Source of the DNA: Zonotrichia leucophrys gambelii
Lineage: Eukaryota > Chordata > Aves > Passeriformes > Passerellidae
Assembly: GCF_028769735.1 (NCBI RefSeq)
Contig: NC_088200.1
Coordinates: 74,792,178 to 74,856,177, forward strand
Direction of reading: 5' to 3'
DNA length: 64,000 bases
The position numbers and the translations under genes are program-made. How positions within the stretch are numbered: position 1 is the stretch's first letter; each line of letters opens with the position of its first letter. Below, piece after piece: positions 51,701-63,560 of the stretch. The notes below the pieces were generated by a model. It was not told the DNA's origin and ran no database searches. It saw only the letters and a program-made list of their open reading frames with translations.

Positions 51701-54255
51701 GACTTCATTGCCCATCAGGGAAGAAAATCCCAAACAAACATGAAAACAGAAAAAAAAAAAGCCAGTGCATTGCATAATGAAGGGTAGGAATGGAGGTTTC
51801 TGTGACACGTGAGAGTGTAACTGCAGAATTCTGGGGGTTGTGGCACTGCAGCTCTGCCCTGCTGCTGTGGCCACGCAGACTCTGAGTCCTCCCTCCCTCC
51901 TCTCACAGGGGCAGGGCAGGGGGTTTGCACTGAAACTCCACTGAATCCACTGAAAACCCACTGAAAATCAAACCCAGCACATGGAGTGATTCACCAGCAA
52001 CGGGGCTGGGTTCCTCTGGTGTCACTGCCAGGGAAGATGCAGAAACAGGGGAAAACCCCACCTCTCTGAGACAATTATGAAAATGTTATTTTTAGGTATA
52101 TTTCTTACAAAGCCTTTTTAGCCAGCAAATGGCTAACAGTTATAACTTCAATCCTTTTCTCCCTTTGTTCTGGAATAGTCATTATTTCTCCCTTCCCCTC
52201 TATTTTTGAACTAAATTTGCTGGGGGTTTTTAAAGAATAATTTTCAAAGTGGGAAAGAGTCAGCAGCAGGGTGCTGTGTCACTGCAGGAGCTCTTCATCC
52301 CAAGGGGCTGTTCCCTGCCCTGTCACCCCAAGGAGCTGGCAGGGGACACACGCCATGGCCAGTGGCACCTGTGTGCCCAGTGAGGGGATGGTGGTGCTGC
52401 AGTGAAGCCCAGCAGTGCCCCTTTAATGGGCTGCTCCTCCTTGGTTGCAGCTCAGGCTCTTTGGGCCATTTGGAGATGCTCAGGCTTTTAACATCATTGA
52501 TTTTCTCCATCAGTGGTGCTGCTGTTTGTCATCCTTCATCCAGAAAACCTGTACCTGTGTTATGCATCCAGCATGCTCCACTCAGACTGTGCCTCTCGTG
52601 GGTTTATTGCACGTTGATGCTTAAAGAGATCATATTTCCTTAAAAAAAACCCCAAACAGCAACAAAAACAACTTTTTTCCTGTTTCCCTTTGGAAATGAA
52701 AATGATACAAAAATAATTATTTGATGTGAATGGCAGTGGCTGGCAGAGCCCCACGTTTTTTGGCCACAGCCCCTCTGGCTGCTTTGTGGTGGCCTCTCCC
52801 TGCATGATTTGTGGTTATAATTCCAAGGATTTGCTGCACCCAGCTCACCTGGCTGGCTTTCCCTGTCAGCTGCAATTCTACAGTGTTTCAGCACTGATCC
52901 TTGCATAGACAATACCCTTTATTAGATGATTTCTTCATGAATAAAAGCTTTGCACTCATTTTGAAATCCAGCATCTTTTGCAGACTTTATATTTCAGTGA
53001 TACATTCCAGACTTTTCCAAAGAACATTCAGCTTGGATGCTAAATATGTTACTGCTAGTTGTTCAGAACTTTGATTCTAAAACACAGCTTAAGCCATGAA
53101 AAAATATGTGGTGATTAACTGAATGTTTCCTTTCTGCTTGGTTGAAAAAGGTCATCCCTCCTTTTGTGCCAGTCTTCAGATCTTTCCAGCAGCATTCTTT
53201 CCTTTCCTAGGTGTTGTGCCAAACACCTGGAAATGCAATTTCCAGATCTGCATCTTTAGGGTATCGAGTGTGCGTGCACAATAAATGGAGTGATAATTTA
53301 ATATCTGTGTGTTTTGCAGGGCAGGCTTTGGCAGGTCATTAGTAACCTGCCAGTGGCTCTGGGAGCATTCTGTGTGCTCCAGTACTTTCACTCAAGACTT
53401 TGAGCATTTGTAGGTGATTCAGCCTCATGCCATACAGAAACACATTGTAGGAAGGAAGAATGCTAGAAATTAAAAGTAATTGAGGTTCCAGCACATGGCA
53501 ACAGAAACAGTTTGGCTTCTCTTTTCTGTGACAATCTCCTGCATGAAAATTGCCAGGAGCAATATTCTTTACTCGCTTATTCCAGCTGAAGGATTTGCAA
53601 AGGTAACTAATTTCATCCTCTGATTCACTCCTTAGAAATCCCTTTTTTCTTTTCCCTTCCAAAAACGTAACCTGAATTCTTCTAATTTGTCATGGTGGTT
53701 ATTTTTGGGGTTGGTAAAATCTTGAGCATTACCAGCAGAATCATGAGCATCCCTTCTTGTACTGTTTATAACAGCCCTGTTTTGAAGCTTGTTGTTGTTC
53801 TTAAAAAATATTACAGGCTGCTGAAATTATCTTTAAAGTGCTTAGAAATTGCTGATAAAATGCATAAATTACTTTTTCTATGCTCTGTATATATCCTTGT
53901 GCATGTGTGAGACTGTTCATATGCAGAGACAAGAAGTATGCAACTTACATTCACATTGGTGCATGTAGAGACACTCAGATACAACATTTTTTAAAATTCA
54001 GTCAAGCTTTGCCTAATTGGCCTGTGCAATATCTGGCATCCTTCCCCTCAAAATACATTTGTTATTTCAACAGATCATGGTACTCGTATAGACAAAAGGC
54101 TAAACAATTTTAATTTACCTTTAGATGAAACAGTGGCATAATGACATATCCAGATAATTATTTTCTGCACTTTGGTCAGGTTTGGGGTTTTTTTGGGGGG
54201 AGTTTAATGCCTACCATGCAATGACAAAGGTTTATTCTCCCTTTGTTCTTTTCAG
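48767..54255. other. Intronic stretch, nothing supported
   Basis: About 5.5 kb before the exon at 54256. It holds only the TCA repeat at 49348-49369 and ordinary AT-rich sequence. The GC-richer part at 52250-52560 shows no recognisable feature. The acceptor of the exon lies at 54243-54255. Confidence 0.45.
49348..49369. repeat. (TCA)n microsatellite
   Basis: Seven tca units in a row, read as a Met run on the minus strand. Confidence 0.9.
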
Positions 54256-54345
54256 AGTGCTGCAGCAGCTCCCAGCCCAGTGCTAGGAAACATTCCCCCA
54301 GGAGATGGCATGCCAGTAGGTCCAGTACCACCGGGGTTTTTTCAG
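54256..54345 (+). CDS. SSBP2: SSBP2 internal exon (start of proline-rich region)
   Basis: This 90-nt exon (30 codons, phase 0 at both ends) follows a good acceptor (ttgttcttttcag). It reads [15 protein letters not shown] then [15 protein letters not shown], about residues 95-124. The [11 protein letters not shown] wording fits SSBP2; as I recall it, SSBP3 has NDGMPGGPIPP at this place. The segment begins the proline/glycine-rich part of the protein, which follows the LDB1-binding domain and is linked to transcriptional activation. It joins directly to the exon ending at 966, so the two are consecutive in the known transcript. The donor is cag|gtattc, which lacks G at +5 and is weaker than the donor at 967. 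The exon normally spliced next (beginning PFMSPRY) is not visible up to 64000. Confidence 0.95.
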
Positions 54346-56097
54346 GTATTCAGAAAAAAAAATTATGATTACAGGAATTTTAGGATAGAAAATCCTCTGT
54401 AATACTGTTTGCAAGTCTGTAGAAAAGGTCCTGTTCTGAACTATGTCTCACTGTGTGGTGCAATATTTGAGAGTTTTATTTTTGAACAGAAGTGGACAGG
54501 TGGGAAGGAAGGGACCTGACTGATGAGTATTTAATTTATGAAGTAGTACAGCACACAGAACAAGAAACGGTGCCAGGTTTTTAGCAGAGATCAAAAAATG
54601 CTTGAGTACAATATTTAAATAATTTCTTATGATAATATACGTACCATTCCGTGGAGATTTTAAAGTCAGAATGTTGTTGGTTGTGTTCTGCTAAAGCACA
54701 GACCAGATTCCTGAGCTTTTGTGAGAATTCAGCCTGGGCAATGCAGAACATCCCACTGAGCATTGCCCTGCACCTTGAAGACCTCAACCCCACTGCCTAG
54801 AAAAGCTAAGTCAGGGATTTAGACCATGTGCTGCCTCTGTTCAGGCCTGTCCTCCGTGGAGCTGAACTCCCATTTAGCACTTGGGGCAGTCACAGCACAG
54901 CATGTGATGGTGGAGGAAATGACATTTCAGTGCAAGCCCAGTGTGATGTTTGTGACCTGAGGCTGCGCTGCTCCCAGGCTGGGCTTACATCTCCTCCTCA
55001 CCAAAACTCAGTGCTTTCCATCCACACTGGCAAACTGAGGCTTGATTTGTAACACATGAATGAAAAGACACTTGGAAGTGAAGTGGAAAATATCTGGCTG
55101 CTGCCAGTCACAAAATTCTCGGGAGCTGGCAGAACTCATTAATTAATTTATTTCTGCTTTTAGTGCTTTGAGCAGCTGGTTAGGTAGGCTCTTTTGTACA
55201 TAATTTTGGTCCTAATTTTTAGATTATATCAATGTTTCGCTTTTTTAAAAAAAATTTTTTTACTTCAGCCTCCCACTTCAGTTCTGATGTCAGAGGAGCT
55301 AACTTTCTTTGTTATTGTCTGTGATGACTACTAAATGGGGAAGGGGCACAGATAGGACAAGTGTGTGAAGTACAGAGGAGAGAGTAACTATTTTAAAGGT
55401 TTTGCAGAAGGAGGATGTGGGAGTTTTGTTTTTAGAAGTGTGAATAGACTTCTAGCCACTCCAGATCTTTGAAGTTGTAAGCCAGACAATCTGATAGAAA
55501 GCTGAGTGCGGGTAAAGTCTCATTGTATGCCAGTATCTGTCTTGAGTCTAACTTGAAGCCACAACATCATCCTGCTCTTTTTACGAGGCCTGAGAGTGAA
55601 AAGGAACATTTTCCAAGACATTATTAATTCTTGCTGTAGCTGTGCGCTTAAGAACGCTTGAGATTGGAAATGGGGTATGGTAGTGGGTGCATTGATGTGT
55701 CTGGGCATCATCTGCCGCTGTGAAAGGCAGGTGAAATCACAGGCGAAAAAGGGAAACTCACAGTGAGTTTCCTTCCCTCCTCCTTCCTTCATGGGTGCTG
55801 CTCTTCTGCTAGACCTTTACCTGGACAGGCTCCTTCTCTATCCTCTCCTGCAGTTCCCGTGATCCCAGGGTAAAACAAACCACAGAGAACAGGCTCATCT
55901 GTCTGGGTGTGAGAGCTGGCAGCCCTCACTCTATGGAGCTGAGACCTGCCCCTCACTCCCAGATGATGGCAGCAGACAGTTTGTTCTCCCACATGGGCAG
56001 AGCAGGAGAGAGGTGCTTGTGTCTATATTTGGTGCACTGAGACTCTGCTCCACAAAGGCCTTTAACAATTAAAAAATTAACATTTTAATTCCTTTAG

Positions 56098-56130
56098 CCC
56101 GAAATGTATCTGGAAGGTCACCCTGGAATG
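56098..56130 (+). CDS. Candidate 33-nt cassette microexon in SSBP2
   Basis: A 33-nt island is bounded by ...attttaattcctttag upstream and gtaagg downstream. It is open in phase 0, the phase left by the SSBP2 exon ending at 54345, and would insert 11 residues, PEMYLEGHPGM, after GFFQ without breaking the frame. A branch-point-like ttaac lies about 18-20 nt before the acceptor. Acceptor, branch point, donor and phase all agree, and the residues (Pro, Gly, Met, His) suit the proline/glycine-rich neighbourhood. I do not remember this peptide in any SSBP2 isoform. A chance match to splice signals within an intron is the main alternative. Confidence 0.3.
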
Positions 56131-56733
56131 GTAAGGGTGCCTGTTGTTGCTTTCAGGGTTGAGCTGAAGCTGCTGACAGCCAGCACCTGCCAGCTCTGCT
56201 TGCAGAACTCAGGGGTCACAGATGATTTAAAGTAATTTCTTCCCTCTTGCACTCGTGTTTTGGGTGGGTACTGAGCACTCACAAGGATGTAAGCAAGGTG
56301 GGATCATTGCTGCTGCAGTTTGTTCCTGTCACAGCAGGGGAATGTCACGGGCCAGGAGGGAAATGTGCTGGGAATGGAGAAACAACAACAGGAGTCGATT
56401 TTGGTTGGCACTGCTGACCTCTAACATGATTTTTGAGACATTTATTTTTTATAGAAGAAAAGGAATATATTTTATTTAAAAAAAAATAATGCAGTCTGCT
56501 AGTGTAGCATGTGGAGGTAGAAAAATACAGAATTGTTTCTCAGACAGTATGTGGTAAAACTCTGCTCTTTGTAAAATGAGGTTTTCTCATGCAGGTAGAC
56601 CATTAGCACTGATGTTAATTAGCAACCTGTGGCACTTCATGCCTGCTCTACAGAGGCAGAGGTTCTGCAGCCAGCAGCTGAATTTGTCTTATATCTCTCT
56701 GTAGTTGTACTTTAATACTTCAGTTTAGGTAAG

Positions 56734-56782
56734 AAATGATGGGTCACTACAGACCCATCATTTGGACAGTGGTGACTGTCCA
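56734..56782. repeat. Two adjacent small hairpins
   Basis: Aaatgatgggtc (56734-56745) pairs perfectly with gacccatcattt (56752-56763) across a 6-nt loop. Immediately after, ggacagt (56764-56770) pairs with actgtcc (56775-56781) across ggtg. They lie back to back with no spacer. Confidence 0.85.
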
Positions 56783-57570
56783 GAAAAATGCCACAGTGGT
56801 GGGGTTGTACACAGCTGTTTATATCAAATAAATGAGGTTTTGACGTTTTGTTTGTAGGTTTTTTCATTTTCAATGGAAATTGTTTGCACTGTCAAAAGTG
56901 AAATTTGAAAAACCAGTGGAGTTAGCATGTGCCTCAGTTTCCTCCACTGGTCTGTTTGTGTTTGAATGTAGCTTTAAGTTCATATACATACTTTTTGTCT
57001 GCATCTTCTCTCAATTTGAGCAGCAGAGGGACTCTGGAAGTGACTGTGTGAAACAGAAACTCTACGTGCTCTTGGTTCATTAGGAGCAAGAATTGAATGT
57101 GGGGGGCGCAAGAGTTCTACCATACAGGACACTTTAACTCCAAATAGTGTAACCCAAAAAGCTGCTTTGGGCACTAGAAGTAATGAAACCAGACTGGATT
57201 GCATAGAGGTGAGATGCATTTATTGATGCATGTTTGAAGTGCCCAACCAGCCCCAGCCTGTCTGGAAATACCTCATACTTTTCCAGTTTTCCCAACTATA
57301 ACATCCTGGACATAAAGTGTGAGGAAGGCACTTAGCTACTGTGATTTAAAAAATAAAGTCATTTGGGACATTTTCTGAGTAATTTTTAGACCTTTTTAAT
57401 CCACGTCATGTGTTAGTTTCTTCATATGGCCAGTCATGGATATCAGCGTGACCTGCTCTTTGTCCCTGGTTCTGGAGCCCTCTCTGACCCTGACATAGCA
57501 ACTGAGCAACTGAAAGACTGAACAGGATAAATAAATAATATTTAAAATAAATAATTATTTTAAATAATTT

Positions 57571-57579
57571 ATATATAAT

Positions 57580-57638
<59 letters not shown>

Positions 57639-57644
57639 TATTAT

Positions 57645-57681
<37 letters not shown>

Positions 57682-57690
57682 ATTTAAATA
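57571..57690. repeat. (AT)n microsatellite
   Basis: A long run of alternating AT, interrupted by aatatat and atttttattt near 57631-57660, within an AT-only region of about 180 bp. Confidence 0.95.
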
Positions 57691-57715
57691 ATAAATTAAA
57701 AAATAAAGAATTACC

Positions 57716-60700
57716 TTTGTGTCTGATGTTAGTGGATGTAGGTAATGCCAGCAGCCACAGCTTTACACAAGGCTCTTACAAACTCAGTTACAGTCAGTTA
57801 AATCTTCCACAGGTCATAGAATTCAGAGACTTTCAGGTTTCCACATCCAGTCTTGCAGGTGCAACTGCTGCTCTTCAGGTACTCAGGACCATTTCCATCC
57901 TGCTCTTCACTGATATTTTAAGGCAGCTAAACAATTTGAGAGATGCTACATTTGTGTTTTTGCAGACCATTTATTTGATCTGTGTGAACAGTGATGGTGT
58001 TAGTAAGCAAATGAGCAGAGGCCAGAGGGAAGTTTGGGAGTGTGTGTTCATTTAGGTGTTGTCTTAGACACTTGTCTCTACCTTTTCACACATAAGTGAA
58101 GCGCCCTTTCTTAAAACACATTACTTTTTTTCAGCACATTTCTTAAAAATCTCTTCTTTTAAGAGATTAAAGAGATAATTTTTTTTATAATCTTCCAGTT
58201 CAACTTACCAGTAAACATTATTTCTGTGGTGCCTGTGTTTTCTAAAGGGCTTTTCAAGTGGTTGGCTTCGTTCACCAACTTCAGATCACCAGATAAACTT
58301 GGAATGGCATGGGAGAGAAGTGTCGACACCATGTTTGAAATACAAATGTTACATATTCCTCTTATATAAAGGGAAAAAAAATAAAAACCAGCCCGAACCC
58401 AGCCCTGCAAAGTAATGTGAGCCTGTCTTGCCATCTAGTGGCAGCTGCTCGTGCTCGTTTTACCTCAATCCATACTGCTCTCAAGTCTTATTTGTAGCCT
58501 TGTTTGCCATAGTAGAGCTGACCTAATGCTTCAGGAGAGCATTATTACAGTAAGGCACATGAGCAAAAAGGACTTTATTTTCCTGCCTAGCATAACTATT
58601 TGAGATACAAATATATATTTCAATATATATTTTCAGTAAAGTTAGGCGGGAAAATACATATAAATGTGTATATACATATTAAAAACATTTATATTGGTTA
58701 TATATGAATATATAACAAATATATATCTACCATATGTAAATAAATATAAATCAAAGTTTATTGCTTAAGTTAACCGAGAATAAGCAAAGCCAGAAAATTA
58801 AAAAGTAGTAACATGCATCTCCTGAATTTTGAAACAGAAATGGTGAACTACTTACACTGAAAAGAAAATGGATTTGTGAGGTGCAGTGTAAGGCTGTAAA
58901 ATATCTCTGTAATGTACTATTTTAGTTCATAGTTAATATTGACCATATTTACAGTAAAGTCATGGCATGACACATTGTTAAAAAATAGAGTTTGTATTCC
59001 AGAGCCGTGTATAAATGCAGCATTTGGTTACAGCAGTGAAAGGAAGGAAGACGAGGAGGGAGGAATCCCCCAGCACCTCTTTAAAGCCATTTTGGAGTGA
59101 ATTGTCCGCTGAGGTTGTTATTTGTGCAGGGAAGGAGGGATCCCGATTCCAGCTGTGGAATGTCACAGCTGGAGCCTGAGGATGTGCTGTGGCTCAGCCT
59201 GGTCTGTGCAGAACCAGCACCTGTATCTCTGTCAGTCTAAAAACTTCTTGTTTCTTTTTAGCCCCTTGGAACTCGTTCAGCTCTCCCCTTGACACTCTCA
59301 CAGTCTCCTGGTTTTCCAGAGCTTTCCCATGTTTTGTCTCCCCCCTTGCAGCAGCCGCACCTCATTCTCTGTGCCAGGATCCACCATCCTCCCCTCAGTG
59401 CTGATCCTCCTCCCGTGTTCCCCATTTCTGCAGCATTCCCAAATGTCACAAACTGCAACAGAAGGGCAGAGTCAGCTGGATTGGGCTCAGGTTCACAGCC
59501 AGCCTCAATTCCAGGGCAGCAGGGGAAGGAGGGAAAAGGTCAAAATTCTGAGCAGGGCAGGTACAGAGAAGTGCCAGAAGCTTGAGCACCGTCCTGGGTT
59601 GTGAAAACATGGTGATGGGAGAATGAAACATCACCAGGGCTGCACCTGCAGCTTGTGAGCAAAGACAGCAGCTTTGCTGCCTGGAGAAACTTTGGGAATA
59701 AGATTTTTAAGGGGACTTTTCCCCCTCTGAGTTTATATAATTCATGTTGGTATTTATGAAGTAACCAGGGTTTGTCAGTGCACCCACCACAGTGGAGCAG
59801 TCTGGGAATACTCAATAAAATTATAGCTCTAATTCTTTGCAGAATTGGTGTGTGTGTGTGCATTTTTGTCCTCAGCAGTATCACACTGCATTTTAAAATA
59901 TTCAATTTTTTAAAAAATGGTTTGAGCTATTACACTGTGAGAGAGGGTATTATCATGTAGAAAGATCTATAAGTAGTTTGTGGTTTTCTCCTGTTTGGGT
60001 TCCTTTCCCTAAATACCAGCAATAAAGTCAACTGGTGAAAAGTGAAGTTATCCAGGATCTGCTGGGCTCAACAGTCCCACCTTGCAGTTGTGGCAATGCT
60101 TTTACTGCCCCTAACTGCTGGAACAAATTAAAACTGCTCATCTTGAGGAATTAATCAGCTGTTCCAAAGAATCAACTGTGTGTCAAAATCAGGTTTATCA
60201 ATCTGGGGAAAATGCTTTCAGTCCTCTCTCTGGATTCTAAATTAAGTCTAAATTCTAAAAATGAAAGGATTTTTAGTTTGAGGGCCTTTAATGTGATACA
60301 TCTTGGATGTTTTGGCTTGTCATGTTTGAAATACTCTGTTTTCCCTTCTATCTGCATTTAATAGAATTATTATAAAAACTGCTTACCTGGTTTAAAATTC
60401 ATATAAGTAATATGTCTTACAAAATTTGAATTTCTTAAAAAAATTCCTTTAAGTATCATGTGCAGAACTTAGCAACTTTCTCTCACAGTTATGAACTCTT
60501 GAGCTTCAGATAATTATGTTCCCCACAAAGTGACACAGATGTAATTAATAACAGTGCAATTCCTACAGATCATCTAAAAGCAGACCTGGCCTTTAGCATC
60601 TCAGACAATGTTTAGCTGGGGATCAAACATTTTGTTTTTGGCTTTTCTAATTGGTTTTGTTTCTTTCTTTTAAGTGTAAAAGTGTTTTTTCATTTTTCAA

Positions 60701-62293
60701 CACCAAACAAGGTGCCTGTTGCAGTGTCCTTCCACGTGGTGTTCCTTGACCAGAGATAAAACATTAAATTTATATTTAAAAGATGGTATTGCTGTGACTT
60801 GGAATTCCGGATGTGGAAGGAGCTCCTCAATTCAGGAAAAAAAAAATTTGTTCTTATTCTGAATTAAATCAGATCTCTTACTTTTGCTATTTATAAGTTG
60901 TCACTCTGCTCTTAGAAAACCATAAATACAGGAATTATTTTTTAGGGATCCTCTTCTGAAACACAGTAAAGAACTTGATCGTGGGTTTTGTCATCAGGAA
61001 AGGCCAATGTAGAGAGAAATCCTCTCTCGGTGCTGAGAATAACACGTTTTTATGTAAAATATCATAGATAAAATCAGCTGCTTTGGTTTGCACTGGTAGA
61101 CTGCAAGATGTGCAGTGTTCAACCCAAATTTCATCTCTGAAATATTTCAGAAAAAAATCATTTTGGGTTTAGTCGTGGTTAAAACTGAAATGTGTTAGTG
61201 AAGACTGTCCTGAAACTGAGTGATTGTTACCAGCAAAAAAATCACAGAGGAAACTAAAAAATAAAAAGCAATGAAATGAAAAATGAATTGCAGGGTACCT
61301 TGGATAAATTAAATTCACACATATTTAATGGTTCCTAGTGGTCCTCCTAGGAGGGAAAACCCCCCTTGGTTTGGGAGTGTGAGATGCAGGTGTAAAACAC
61401 CTCTAGAGCATTTCCTAAAACACTAGAGTCATAAAGAGATATATTAACATATTATTTACCCTTATAGGAAAATGAAATAAAAATGGCCAGCAGTCTTTTT
61501 TTTTTAATCATTTGGATACTGATACTAATAATCATAACAATAAGCAATGCCAGACCTTTTAGCTTGGACTAGAGTTTGAAAACAAAAAAGGTGAAGATGA
61601 ATTGTGTTTTACACAGAATGTGTGATTTGGCCACCAATTTTTAAACAGAGAGGAGAACAAAGATTTTTGGCTTGTTTCACTTGTGATCATTTAGAACTTT
61701 TAAATGGATAGATGGAAAGATTTGGGTCATTTTCAGAATCACCAGAGGAAACGCCACCTTGTCTCTTGCAGCTTGAACTGTTTTCCAGTACTTGCACCTC
61801 AAGCAGCAGCACAATTAATTTAAGATCACTTGTAGTGTGTACAAATAAGGTCTGTGGTTCCATTTTCAGCTGCTGGGATAAGTGGTGTTTATGTTTGTGC
61901 TGTAGGTGGCTGAGTTGTAAAAATCAATTATTGCTATTTCTTCTCCACACCAAGTGTGAAGCTGTGTCTCACCATGTGATTTTTAATTTGTGGTCAATGT
62001 ATTTACAGTCAATTAAGTCTCAGTAGGAATTTAAATATTCAGGATTACTTCTCTGGGCTGTGGGTTATTGTAAATTTTACAAGCTTATATGAGACAAAAT
62101 GTGATTGATGAATGCAAAGGTATGAGGAAAAACAGGATACAAATGTGAGTGCAAGAAGCCTGTATCAGGAAGGAAGTAAATTACACTCCCAGCTTTTGGA
62201 AGAGGGGTAAGATTAAAGAAACAAGAGATTTATTGGAGAATGTAATGATTAGTAGAACACGACTCTCTGAATTCTTTATTTCACCACTATTAG
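57716..62293. other. Intronic stretch, nothing supported
   Basis: AT-rich sequence including a TATA-dense patch at 58605-58755. A GC-richer part at 59150-59610 has open frames in both directions, with no recognisable product. No gene or repeat family identified. Confidence 0.45.
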
Positions 62294-62416
62294 GTGGAAG
62301 TGAAAACTGATCCACATCACGTTTTGGAGTCTCCTGAACAGCCAAGGAAGAGAGCAAGAATCATCCCAGCCTCTGTGCCTTCATGGCATCAGCTTCCTGC
62401 GGGATGCTTTCTGTAA
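62294..62416 (+). other. Exon-like open segment ending in a stop (unrecognised)
   Basis: A plausible acceptor (ttctttatttcaccactattag) precedes a 40-codon open frame that ends in taa at 62414-62416. The frame begins VEVKTDPHHVLESPEQ and continues with PRKRARI, a basic run resembling a nuclear localisation signal. It is phase-compatible with the SSBP2 exon at 54256-54345 and with the candidate microexon, so it could act as an alternative terminal exon. Possible poly(A) signals of the form attaaa occur downstream near 62587 and 62767. A 40-codon frame after an AG is not rare by chance, and the opposite strand also has an open frame of similar size. I do not recognise the peptide. Confidence 0.15.
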
Positions 62417-63129
62417 AATCACATTTTCTGGCACCAAAATGTGGGCAGTGAGGCCGTTGTGCTTCAACATTCCTTTCTCAAACACTTTACCACAGAGAAA
62501 CTTATTTTCTGTTGTGTCGAGAACCAAGAAAAATAGGATTTTAGAAGGTTTTGATATTGCACAGCACACACACGCCTCAGACCTGCATTAAACACACAGG
62601 TTGTGAGATACCCTTTGCTGTGCCTGTACACAGATGGATTATTCTTGAGCAGAGAGATAACAGAAAAGTGCTGCAGCTTCTGGCACCATCATTCAAGTGA
62701 ACTTGCCTTCCTTTAAAGTACTTTTAGCAGTTCAACACAAAATGTTGCTGTAAGAGCAGGAAGCTTATTAAATTTAACATTTCACTCCCTGATTTTATTT
62801 TGTGTGATCTCTATTATTCTAGCATTTTAATATTTTCCTACTTTTACGTTTTTTGGGCTTTTTTTTTTTTTAACCTTCACTGTAAGTTGGTAGATGCAAA
62901 TATTCTGCAGTGACTACACGAAAAGGTTTTTCTTTCTGGCTTCTTTTTCTCCCAGTTCAGTGGAAGTTTCTTCTTTGCTTTCAGCTGCAGGATTGGCAGC
63001 CTTCAGGATACTTTTTGTGATGCCAAATTAGTGAATTTCATACCTATGGGTCGGAATTACAAAATATTGCTGCCAGCAGATATTGGTGGCACCTCCATCT
63101 CAGCAGTGGCTTAGATCTGGCTTGTTTCC
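62417..63129. other. Intronic stretch, nothing supported
   Basis: AT-rich sequence. The minus-strand 62-codon frame at 62381-62569 has no recognised relative. Confidence 0.45.
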
Positions 63130-63560
63130 TCTTTCTTTGTTTTATTCATTTTTGGGGAGTTTTTTGGTTGGTTATTTGGGTTTGGTTGGGATTTGTTTTG
63201 AGTTTGGGGGTTTTCCCCTTGGTTTCTGCGGTTTGTTGTTTGTTTCTGTCTTGTTTTTTAGTTTTAGTTCTGATTGATTTTTCAGGAGGTTTGGTTTTAT
63301 TTGTGTAGGTTTGTTTTTCAGTTGGGTTGAGTCTCTTAGGTGTGCTTTGGGTTTTTTGGAGGTTTTTTTGTGTTGTTTGTTTGGCTGTTTGGGTTTTTCT
63401 GTTTTTTTTTTTTTGTTTATTTGGGTTTTTGGAGGGTTTGGGTTTTTTTTAGGAGGGGTGTTTGTCTTTTGGGGGTTTTGTTTTGTTTGTTATTGTTTGT
63501 TTGTTCGTTTGTTTGTTTGCTTGCTTGCTTGCTTGTGTGTTTTGGAGTGTTTTTCTTCTG
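63130..63560 (+). repeat. Strand-asymmetric G/T-rich tract with TTTG/CTTG arrays
   Basis: The + strand is almost free of C and A over about 430 bp, made of T-runs and G-runs of three to five. It ends in tandem gtttgtttgttcgtttg and cttgcttgcttgcttg units at about 63482-63536. The Phe/Val/Gly/Leu-rich open frames here are a composition effect and are not genes. Confidence 0.8.

Larger units (their letters stand above)
967..54255 (+). other. SSBP2: Very large SSBP2 intron (about 53.3 kb)
   Basis: The intron runs from the gtaagt donor after FHDY to the cag acceptor before SAAAAP. Both flanking exons are in phase 0. It contains CR1 fragments, two solo LTRs, simple repeats, a perfect palindrome and a duplicated unidentified repeat, listed separately. 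No other SSBP2 coding exon was found in it. Confidence 0.9.
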
